Shown here: positions 44,929-55,200 of the stretch, one piece after another | How the letters are laid out: every line of letters starts with the position of its first letter | Numbering within the stretch: the stretch's first letter is position 1 | DNA from: Ciona intestinalis | Taxonomy: Eukaryota; Chordata; Ascidiacea; Phlebobranchia; Cionidae | NCBI RefSeq assembly: GCF_000224145.3 | Contig: NC_020174.2 | Span: 3,107,152-3,171,151, forward strand | Length of the DNA stretch: 64,000 nucleotides | Direction: 5' to 3' | The notes under the pieces: model-generated | Databases searched by the model: none | Told to the model about the DNA's origin: nothing | The model's input: only the letters and a program-made list of their open reading frames with translations | Position numbers and translations under genes: made by a program

Positions 44929-45122
44929 CAGTAGGATGGGGGAAGATGGGACACCTTTTAATTCTATTTTCTCATCCCATTTAATAGTAAGCAAGAAACA
45001 TTCGAAGATTTATAAAACTATATCCTTACGACTCTTAAAGACCATGGTTAATTGTTTAAAACACGATCAGGATATTTGGATATTATGTTCTAAAGTTGTC
45101 CCATCTTCCCCCATCCTACTAT
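44929..45122 (+). mobile_element. TA-MITE copy
   Basis: Third element within 700 bp; well preserved. Confidence 0.87.
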
Positions 45123-45287
45123 ATGTGTGTATGGTATATGTAACCTTACGGTTTTTACACCACTTTCGTACAAAATAAAATAACAGGATAACGTAATTGA
45201 GTGTAAACCGATGAGGTATAACATATCATTGTTAAAAATAAATCTAAATTTAGTATTTTCGCTTACTAACGTAGATATACTGTATAA

Positions 45288-45512
45288 GAACCTCAATGGT
45301 CTATCGTCACCAGAATTGTTAACAGATTACGAGGATGTCTGGCAAACACAGACATCCGACTATGGTTGACGCCTGAGTGTCCAGACGTTACAGTGGCTTT
45401 GTGGAACAAATCCTCGAATAGATATTTTTTCCAACGGCCGGACCTTTTCATTGAACTGAATTCCATAAGTGTAACTGGACCATTGGAACGGATGTACACG
45501 TGCCTGGTGTGA
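45288..45512 (+). other. Orphan open frame, possible exon
   Basis: About 74 codons ending at TGA 45510-45512, with no ATG at its start. The translation has a protein-like composition (for example RLWLTPECPDVTVALWNKSS and RYFFQRPDLFIELN). No partner exon or clear acceptor was found, apart from a weak AAG before 45288. The complementary strand is also open. It may be an exon of an unseen gene, a pseudo-exon or chance. Not recognised. Confidence 0.3.
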
Positions 45513-45521
45513 TTTTTCACC

Positions 45522-45833
45522 CGGCGCCTGGCATAGTGGTTAGCGCGCCTGCCTGTAACCAAGAGGTTATGGGTTTAAGGCTCGACGCTGCTACCATCGT
45601 GGGAGTATGTGTCCTTGAGCAAGACACTTACGACAATTGCTCCAACCCAGTGGTCACTAATGGGTTCTCCAAATTATCAGCCATACATGAAAAAAATATG
45701 AAAAAATCCCCCCCAACAAATAATTACCCACGAAGCAACATACATGGTAACTCGTAAGCTGGCACGAGGTGTTAAACCCGTATGATAACGACTTTCGTTT
45801 TCCGGCCACGCGAGGATAAAATAAGTTACAAAT
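45522..45833 (+). repeat. tRNA-SINE, full length
   Basis: GGCGCCTGGCATAGTGGTTA head, B-box GGGTTTAAGGCTC, body, ends AAAATAAGTTACA without a CATT tail. Confidence 0.9.
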
Positions 45834-45889
45834 TTAACACCAAATTGTTGTATATGAACAACAGTTGCTCAGCACGCACTCTAACGGTT

Positions 45890-46135
45890 GGTATGGCGCT
45901 GTTGCATATTGAAACGCGCCTGCTTAACCCAATTGAATACAGTTTCGAGTCTCTATACTGATGCTATGTTTTCTTGAGCAAAACACATAACGAAAACTGC
46001 TCTGTTTCAGATTATTCTTAAAGGTTGTCTAAATCGTCAGCCATTTACACAAAAAAAACGAAACGATTTCAAAAACCCATAAAGTTACATATGTATGTGG
46101 TAACTCGTAAGCGGGCATGTATTTAGAACAGACCA
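45890..46135 (+). repeat. tRNA-SINE, old copy
   Basis: Clearly decayed: TATGGCGCTGTTGCATA, CGCGCCTGCTTAACCC, GAGCAAAACACATAACG, TGGTAACTCGTAAGCGG. Confidence 0.7.
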
Positions 46136-46261
46136 ACCGTATAGTAGCAGACTAGCAGGTGTCATTGCGCCGACACGCAAAAAAAAAAAAAACAATTTTC
46201 ATTATTTTCAACAATAGTAAATAATGTCTTGACAATGCCAGTTAAAACAAGAACCGATGTT

Positions 46262-48728
46262 TTAATAGAACGCCTCTAGTGTTGCTCTTGTCACGCTCAT
46301 GCGCTTGCCGGCTCGACCAGTTGCCCGTTTGGCTGCAGGCTTTAAATAGAATGTTTGTGGATTGACGTGCCTCACGATATGACTGTGATGTGATTTGAGG
46401 TATACGATTAATACCTTATAAATCGTGTCTAGGATACGCTTAGTTTTAACATAGTTACTTTTAATAAAAAACACACGCTTTAGTCGTGTGCCTAGAAGCA
46501 ATGTAATATATTGTAAGAAAAATATTTTATATATCAGGCTGAGGGAAGACGGGGCACCTTTAATACATATTATCCAAATATCCTTATCTTGTTTTAAACA
46601 ATTAACAACGGTCTATTTTTTTATGGGGTTATGAGGACGGTTTTATAATTCTTCATGAGCGTTATGAGGACGGTTTTATAATTCTTTGAATGTTCTTTGT
46701 TTACTACCAAAGGGGTCAAGAAAACAGAATGAAAAGTTGTCCCATCTCCCCGACCCTACTATATGTTATGGTCGTAAAAAATAAGCGTCAACCCAAAATC
46801 TTACCTGATAGACACATCATCAGAATCAAAATAATTTATGTTCAAACGGAATGCGAGTCGTTTCGCTAGTTGTTCCAACACTGGTTTGTTTGTCGTCATT
46901 GATGTAATTTCATATTCTTCTACATGATATCCATTCAGCACTAACCTATTCGGTTTAATGAGAATAATAAACTTGTTATTCTATATATGAATAAAAAAGT
47001 GACGATGCCATTTAGTCAAGATACATAGTATTGTGGGGTAAAATGGGACACTTCAGCACATAATATCCAAATACCCTGATCGTGTTTTAAACCATTTACA
47101 ACGGTCTATGGAGTCTTGAGGATATGCTTTTATATTTTTTTAAATTTTTCTTTGCTTAGTACTAAATGGGACGTGAAAAAACAAAAAATGCCGCTAGAGA
47201 TTAAATAGATTAACATTATGTCTGGCCACAACTATTAAAAACAACTAACTATTTCATAACACCTGTAATACGTTGATCCATTACTGGAACATTGGCTACG
47301 CAATCGAAAATATATGTTGTGAATATTTCCTTTATAAACAAGTTTTCCACCAACATAAAAGAAATAATTTTCCCCATCCTTCTCCAGCACGATGCGTCGC
47401 TTTTGCCAGTTATATGATATCAATCTAAATAACAACAAGAATATTGAAATCATATAAAATGACATCATAGTGTAGGGGAAGATGGGACATCTTTTCATTC
47501 TATTTTTTCGTTCCATCCGGTAGTAAACAAAAAATATTCAAAAATTATAAAACCATATTCTCGTGACTCATATAGACTGTTGTTTGTTGTTTAAACTACG
47601 ATCAGAATGTTTGGATATTATGTTCTAGAGGTGTCCCATCTTCCCCGCCCCACTATATGACCTCCAAATATTGAAATCATATTATAAATTAAATTTACGA
47701 ACATTTACTTTCATCCTTTACCTCAGAGACCAGAGAAACATGAATATAAATGCGGTGTCAAAAAGCTCATTTGAAAATGTTTTCATTTGATACCAATATA
47801 CGGCACCACCAAATCCGCTTGAGATAAACAATAGAAATCCAATGTATAACATCCCATTTCTTGTTTCAAAGACATATTCTGCGTTTATATGTATCATTTG
47901 TAAAACATATTGTCCGACTTTAATGTCTTTGAACAAACGTATTTTAATTATCTATGCGCGCGACAGTCTTTAATTGTTTTTGTAATACCAGAGGTGTTCT
48001 GATGTTTCATACTCCTCGCACCCGCTTACTATAGTTACCACGTACACAACTTTGTGGGTGAATATATTTTATGATCTAATTATATTTTTAATAAATAAAA
48101 AGACAACTCATAAGGGACCACTTGGTTAAATTGTCATTAGGCGTCTTGTGCATGCAGCATACTCCCATAACCTTGGAAAGTGCGCTAGCCACTGTGCCAG
48201 GAACTGAATGTCACTGTTGTTTCCACCCGTCTCATAAGGGAATAAACTGCACGAGTGTCTATAACTCCTCGAAACAACTTACAAGTTGCCACAAATAGGT
48301 AATTGCCTGTTTCTGTATTGATGACAACTTAAACAAGGCAATATAGTAAACTACGGCACCATTAAGTTTTTTTACGCTATGACATACACACGTCTTCATT
48401 GTAACCAACATTAAACTTTAAACCCAGTAACCGTTGTTTATGAAGCGATCGCACTGTGCCATGGCATAACGGAGCAATTATTTTAAACGTTACATTCGAA
48501 ATTTTGGATTAAAACAAACAGCTTAATTTTAGTAAAATACTTTGACTTAGTGTTCTTACCGTCGTCTGTTTCATGAAAAGGGTGGGTTGAATTTATTCTT
48601 AGATGACGTTTTAAATTCAGTTCTGGTTTGTCCCAGAACCGATAGAAATCCCACCATTCTTTTAACCCGAACCAATGCATATCTACAAACTGCATGAATA
48701 AATTAGTTCCAAACTGTTTGGCATTCAT
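46262..48728 (-). CDS. TMEM249: TMEM249 homologue, CatSper auxiliary subunit
   Basis: Exons 48560-48728, 47722-47926, 47263-47424, 46805-46945 and 46262-46382 join in phase to 265 aa. Exon 2 holds two hydrophobic segments (GMLYIGFLLFISSGFGGAVY and DTAFIFMFLWSL), fitting a two-pass membrane protein. Exon 1 has LNLKRHLRINSTHPF, exon 3 RRIVLEKDGENYFFYVGGK and exon 4 FRLNINYFD. These align in order with LARRLKNNSFYPF, RRLVLNHTRGVYHF and RKLNINYFD of human TMEM249 as I recall them. The C-terminus (HIVRHVNP) also matches HVVRHWP. TMEM249 is an auxiliary subunit of the sperm calcium channel CatSper; ascidian sperm use CatSper for chemotaxis. Introns 2 and 3 carry TA-MITEs. The start is the first ATG of exon 1. 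Divergent neighbour of NMNAT2, with 514 bp between start codons. Confidence 0.85.
46533..46763 (-). mobile_element. TA-MITE with internal duplication
   Basis: GTTATGAGGACGG-TTTATAATTC is present twice. In the last TMEM249 intron. Confidence 0.84.
47026..47190 (-). mobile_element. TA-MITE, right end lost
   Basis: TAGTATTGTGGGG to GGGACGTGAAAAAAC; stops before the right TIR. In TMEM249 intron 3. Confidence 0.8.
47468..47657 (+). mobile_element. TA-MITE copy
   Basis: Both ends present; in TMEM249 intron 2, about 45 bp from the acceptor of exon 3. Confidence 0.86.
47975..48335 (-). repeat. Degenerate tRNA-SINE remains
   Basis: Two old pieces: 47975-48205 (GTTTCATACTCCTCGCACC, CAACTTTGTGGGTGA, TTAGGCGTCTTGTGC) and 48215-48335 (AACTTACAAGTTGCCAC). 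In TMEM249 intron 1. Confidence 0.6.
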
Positions 48729-49242
48729 GATTATGATGTCACAGACAACATGTTTAAAAATAAAATGTTAACATCATATGATAATATCAATTTTAACACA
48801 ACATAATTACTGGGTGATTATGGTTTGTCCAAATTCCCTAAAACAAACGTTTTTTTGGTGACCACATAGATTAACTAGCGTAAGTTTACAAGTCAACACA
48901 TTTAGGAGTTGTACAAAGCGTGTTTATACATGTTTCTAACTAATAAATGAATCTCCTACAGCACAGGTCTTGAAAATCGCTTTGCTGGTTACTTCTGGTT
49001 TGTTTTTGATCAAGCTTAGTCAGCGATTTTATTGTATTAAAAGGGCAATTAATATTATGCGAACTAGTTTAATACGTACTTCCTCATTAAAGCTTTGCTC
49101 TCCTGTATTTATACGTCTATTTCTATGGTCGTACAATTTTCCTTGGAATTGGTGGTATCAGAAATCAAATTTGGATGTTCTGTTGTTTGCTGGGAGTTTC
49201 ATTAATGTGTCTCTATAAATTTTATTGAAACTCGTGATCGAA
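48729..49242. promoter_or_regulatory. Bidirectional promoter region, TMEM249/NMNAT2
   Basis: The 514 bp between divergent start codons. It holds no recognisable repeat, unusual here. A CRE-like TGATGTCAC lies at 48734-48742, just upstream of the TMEM249 ATG. Function is inferred from position only. Confidence 0.5.
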
Positions 49243-52200
49243 ATGGCGTTCGAGCAGAGAAGTCCGGTTGTTCTTCTTTGTTGTGGATCTTTTAATCCTG
49301 TAACAGTGGGCCATTTAAAAATGTTTGGTAAGTTAAAATGTTGTGAAAATATTACTTTTAGACTTTTTGTCAAGGATCCAGCCATTACAAAACTTATGAC
49401 TCCTATTAGATAATTTAGAGTTAACCAGGAGAATTAATTAGTTGGTAACCAGTGAATTTTGGTTTCAAAATGTTCCTTAGTTCTCACTGATACCCACTGT
49501 ATAATTTTTTTCTGAAAAAACTCGGGCGTTTGTGTTGAAATGTTTTCGCGCATTTTTAAAGTTAATTTTCGACAAGGATTACCCCTGTCCTTAGGCCTCA
49601 CTGATACCCACTGTGTAATGTTATGTCGTATTTAATTGCCAGTTCAAACAATCGTTATTATAACACAATAAATTCACGTCGAACTGCTCACTGTTACTTT
49701 TATTGGCTAAGCAACATTGTTAATATCCAGTCTGCAGAGTGCCTGAACGATTTTTTTACAAACTTTTGGTTATGCATGCCATAATTGTCGCACGCACGCC
49801 ATCTAATTAAACAATGAAAAAAATACGAAATAAATTAATTAGGATTTCCTATTGTGGCTTGGAAGTGTATGTGGTTTGCACGCCGTTTTTTAATGATCGC
49901 ACGCGAAAAATAACCGTCTTGCATGTGCGAGATCTCCTCAGGAACTGTCATACTCTGCAGACTGGGTTAATATAAACTAAAGCTACCCTGGAGTAGCCTG
50001 CGCCTGCTCAACGACCATATTACATTTATTTTTCACGGAACTGTGAGTTAGGCCATGTCAATTTTATGTTGTACGTGTAAATAATAAACATTTGGATCAA
50101 CTGCTAAAATAATTTAAACAAATATGTAGAAATGTACTATGCCGTAAAAAGAGAGATCGCTTTCGGCGCAAATCAATGCCCTCACACTGCTGTGTCAAAT
50201 GTTTAGGCTTACCCCCATATTTTTTAAGTTCTCCGCCTATTGCAAATTGCTTCAATAGTTTTAAATACATGGGACTATATGAAGAAGACGGAACACTTTT
50301 TCCGCTAGGTGTCGGCAATTATTTAAATTAAAAAATACGTAAAAATACTACAAAGTGGTAATATGTGTAAAACAAATAAATTAAATATTAAAAATACCTT
50401 TCCAAATACATAAAACACTAGTAAGAACATCTTTCCCACATTAGGTCGGTTATATACACTTTTTCGAAATGTTTACTGTCGTCGAGTCTGCAGGTTACGG
50501 TTTGCGCGCGGTCGTTTACTCTCTTTGTTTCATTTTTACCGGGTTCGAGTCCCGCACAGTGGAATACTTTTTAAAAAATTTTTTTAAAGTTCTTTTTGTT
50601 TGATTAGCACGAGTTAGGGGTTAAGGGTTAGGTGTTAGGGGTCAGGGGTTAGGGGTTATCTTATGTATATAAACCGTGAAACTAACTGCTCCCCATAGAA
50701 TAGAAAAACGAATTTGTCATCGCCTCCTAGCGGAAAAAATGTTCCGTCTTCTTTGTATAGTCCCATGTGTTTTAAATTTTCTGTGTAACCGATAATTTCC
50801 CTTTATCAGAAATTGCAAGAAGTTTTCTTGAACACACTGGCAAGCACATTGTGATAGGAGGGGTGTTTTCACCTGTGCATGAAAACTATTCAAAAACTGG
50901 GTTACTACCTTCAACATACAGAGCTGCTATGTGTAATATTGCAATACAGAAACATGCATGGCTAAGGTATGTCAGTAGTCTTAAATATATTAGGGTAATA
51001 GTGGACTGTTTTATTAGTATGTGTTGCGGAATTTTTTTTCTTGTGTTTGTTTGTTGAACTTACTTCAGCAATACTCAAGTTTTTTTGCGATTTTAAAGTA
51101 TTTTTTTTCGTATGTTTGGTAACTGTTTTTCTTTGCTAAGGTTGATTTTATTTCATCCTAAAACATGAATTGTATTGTGCTAATTTGAACTTTGACTTGG
51201 GGTGTTGGGGTAGTGAGCCAAATATTGCCCAAGTATCAGGTGCCTGAGAAGGACCTCACCCACAGAGAATAAAAAAAAGATTCTAGGAAAGACAAGCTGA
51301 AGAATATATTATACATTATACCACTTATGTTCTGTGATTTGATCCACATGTTTAGAAATGAACAGGAATACAAATATTGGGAAAAAAATATAGAAACAGT
51401 TTAAATCAAAGTTCTTGTTTCATTATATGGAGTAGCCTAATCTGTTTTAAACATGCTCTAAAGTCTAAACTTTTTATGGAATTTGAGTATTTTTATCTTA
51501 AAAAGGTGTATATGAATTTCGAAAATTTCTGTGGCATTACGGGTTTTCTAGAAACTAACTAGTTAGAATTCCTACAGTTATAAGTGCAGTATTTTTGAAC
51601 TAAATGTTTTCGTTCAACTAACATTGTTACTACGCAAAACAAATGCACAATGGTAGACCCATTAAACGCTGTTTAGTCTTGGCTTGGAAAAGAAGTAGAA
51701 AAGGTGACGTAATGCTATCGTTGCAATCAATAAGCAAGCGCTTAAATAATTTATTAGGTCTTGTGATGTCATAGTGTCTTGCACACACATACTAAGTTGC
51801 ATCATGTCATTTTTTTATATTCTCTAAAATTTTTTATTTTAAATTTGATGTCTAATTATTTAATCCAATCCAACCATGAACAGAACCATAGAAATACCGA
51901 GTAGACCAACCGTAAAGGCTGTGTTTTTCGTAAAAAATAAAAAAGGTTTTGTAAAGGACAAATTGTCCAAAATAACACAGTAGGTATAGGAAAAAAAAGG
52001 TATGTTTTTCGGTAAATTACAGAAAAACTTAGGCCTAAAAACAAATTCAAAGATTAAAAAATGTAAAAGTCATGTGGCATCTCAACTTTTCATATCTTTC
52101 TTAGTTTCTAGAAATGTTCTCATATATTTATATATATATATCTTTCTTGAAATATTCTTGAATTGTTCTCGTATCTTTTTAATATTAAAGTTCAAATTTA

Positions 52201-55200
52201 GACCAACTTATCATGAATCAGATGATTGGTTGTTCTGTTTTAAACTTAACCTACGTTGAATTTACTTTAATGTCCAATTTATTTACAGTGTTGATACATG
52301 GGAATCCTCGCAACCTGATTGGGTAAAAACCATCAAAGTTTTACAGCATTTGTCGAATAAAATCAAGGTTTGTGTAGACTTGAAAAAATAAATAAATAAA
52401 CAAATCTAACATATAATATATATATATATATTATATATATCGTTACTTGTACAAAAATAGATTTGGTCTCTTATCTTGTTGTTACACATCCATCCATATA
52501 AGAAATTGAAACCTATCACTAATTAGTAATATAAATTAAATAAATATTAATTAAAAGTTTTTATGAACTGACTGAAACAATTGTTGATTGCTGACCTAAG
52601 TCTTCAGAGCTGAAAATACAGAGGATTTAGGAATAAATCTAAAAAATGCTTTTTTTTAACAAAGAGTTTTACGGCCTTATTTTTTATTCACAGTAATTTC
52701 AGATGAGGCCGTTTAGCCGTCATGACATGACCCACAGTTTATGGAATACTAAGTTAATCTGGTCTGACCATTTTTATTGTTAAATTACTCTGAATTAATA
52801 AAGGTTAATGTTTTTCAGAATGACTATGGGATTCCTGGTCCATATTCCAACCATATTCACTACATGCCAGCGAAATATCCACGAAGTGCCGTCACGTTGC
52901 AACCTAATGGAACTTTGCATCACATGGTAGTAAACGGTCGTATTCGTTCTTCAGCACGAAGTGGACTTGCCATGTGTTCTCCAACCTCAGATTCTTTCGA
53001 GGAGAAGAATATCTCATTCAAACATGTTCCACACACTGAAACAGGTACTTTTTTCGGTTATCATTGTGGCGTGAACTAAATTAAAAGATAATTCATATTC
53101 TATTTGGTACATTTTACCAATGCTGAGCTTGATATTAATTTAAACATTTTAGCAACTATTCTTGGAGGTGCTTTATTCTTAGTATGCTGTCTGGTGTGGT
53201 GGCTCAGTGGTTTAGGCGCCTGCATCGAAAGTTTGAAACCAAAGTGTCCTTTGTTCGATGCTCGGCGGCGCTACTAACACTGATCGGCGTATCCGCGTAT
53301 GTGTCCTTGGGCAAGACACTTAACAGACATTGCCCCAAGTGGTCACTAGTGGGTTGTCCAAATTATAAGCCATATCAAATCATAAATGCTTATCATACAC
53401 AAAGTTGAAAAGTGTGGTAACTCGTAAGCACACATGGATACAAAAAAACGGTACCAATACTGCATCAATAGGCGTCTGACTGCAATGCGGTCTTGCGGCA
53501 CCGGTCGCACGAAGGACTTTAATGGGTTTTCCTGGTGTTGGGGTAATGGGCAAAATCTGGCGTAAATAATCCCAGGTCCTTGACAAGCACCTCACCAATA
53601 AGGATTAAAAAATACAAAAAAAATCCTAGTAGGAAAGGCATATTTCATATTTTAATGGTAATTTTTATTATTTTAGTAATAAAATTACGGTGACAGTAAA
53701 CAAAAAAGAGTGTTTCATTTTTTCTTTCCCGTTTAATGGTTTAAAAATGTTGAAATTTTAAGTTAACATTAACAAGGCTCAAAGAGTATATTACAAGTTT
53801 TTTAAAATTGTGACAATAAAATTTTATAATATTCAATTTTTATTTTAAGGTGAAACATTTTCAAATCTTGGAGGTAACTTTCAAAAAGTTTGTTGTGTGA
53901 GTCCTACGTCATTCAACATGCAGGTAAATATAATTAATATATATATAGCAATGTTGGGTTAGTAAACATTAGACTTCTTTTATTCCAATGTACAAACCAG
54001 CTTAATATAAATATAAAACACGCTTACCATAATAGGCATGTTTTACCAAATGTCTTGTTTTTGCCATTATTTACATTTTACTATTAGTTTTAACATTTAG
54101 GTCTTAAATACCACATGGTAGGGTGGGAAAGATTAGGCACCTTTAGCACATATTATCTAAATATCCTGGTGTTTTAAACAATTAACAACAGTCTATGGAA
54201 GCCGTGAGGATACGATTTTATAATACTTTGAATTTTCTTTGTTTACTACCAAATGAGACGAGAAAATAGAACGAAAAGGTGTACCGTCTTCCCCCCACCC
54301 TACTATATGTAGTAATTGTAAATTGTAATTTATGCAACCCAGTAGTCTGATTGTAGTGCTGGTATATTTTTCTAGTTTGCCTATAATGCTGTATTACCTT
54401 TTCATGCAGGATAACATGGTATATGGGGCAGCATATGACCTTCGTCGCACCAAAGTAATGTTATTGTGTGGTGGAGATCTGCTTGAATCTTTCGGTGTGC
54501 CAGGCTTATGGTCAGAAGACGACGTGAGTTAAAATGTTGACTATATCTTTTTAAAGCCCCCTTTTTTTTCTTATGTATAGGTGCGGTCTTTGAGGACCTG
54601 GGATTTAGACCAGATGTGGCTCTTTTAAATAAAAAAATAAAACACATGCGAAGATATTTTTGACTGCAAACCATTAAAACCCCGCTGTGCTCATTTTTTT
54701 TCGANNNNNNNNNNNNNNNNNNNNNNNNNNNNNNNNNNNNNNNNNNNNNNNNNNATATCTTTTTAAAGCCCCCTTTTTTTCTTATTATGGGTGAGGTCCT
54801 TGAGGACCTGGGATTTAGACCAGATGTGGCTCATTTAAACAAAAAAATAAAAACACATGCGAAGATATTTTTGAATGCTAACCATTAAAACCCCGCTGCG
54901 CTTCATTTTTTTCGACTTTAAACACTTGGTATTGATAAGTTCAGGACTAAAATACACTTTTACCTGAGATTTCCCTAAAAAAACACTGGAATTTTATATA
55001 TACATCAGAATTTTTAGTTTAGTATTCAGTAATCATCGTTTTTATTAATCTAATTTTTTTAATTGATTAAATATTACAAGGCCTGGATCCATAGGCGCCT
55101 AACTTTTGAAAATCCAGGGTACCCCTTACTAAAAATAAATATTCCATACTAACTACGACTTTCTGTCGCTGCATATTTGCGCCAGGTATAATGACCTTTA

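Larger units (their letters stand above)
37260..46261. other. Nine-kb region without a recognised gene
   Basis: Between the divergent-facing 5' end of the scaffold gene and the 3' end of TMEM249. Open frames at 38625-39012, 39604-39876, 42728-42985 and 43884-44114 lack splice context or resemblance. 37260-40300 is the longest repeat-poor non-coding part of the window and may hold regulatory sequence of the scaffold gene. From 40311 on, MITEs dominate. Confidence 0.55.

Noticed and set aside
45293-45562. Minus-strand frame opposite the orphan plus frame
   Set aside because: It starts inside a SINE head, and its residues look less protein-like than those of the plus frame.
50809-50966. Separate small gene at NMNAT2 exon 2
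   Set aside because: Acceptor, donor and phase join it to the other NMNAT2 exons, and its motifs are those of NMNAT.
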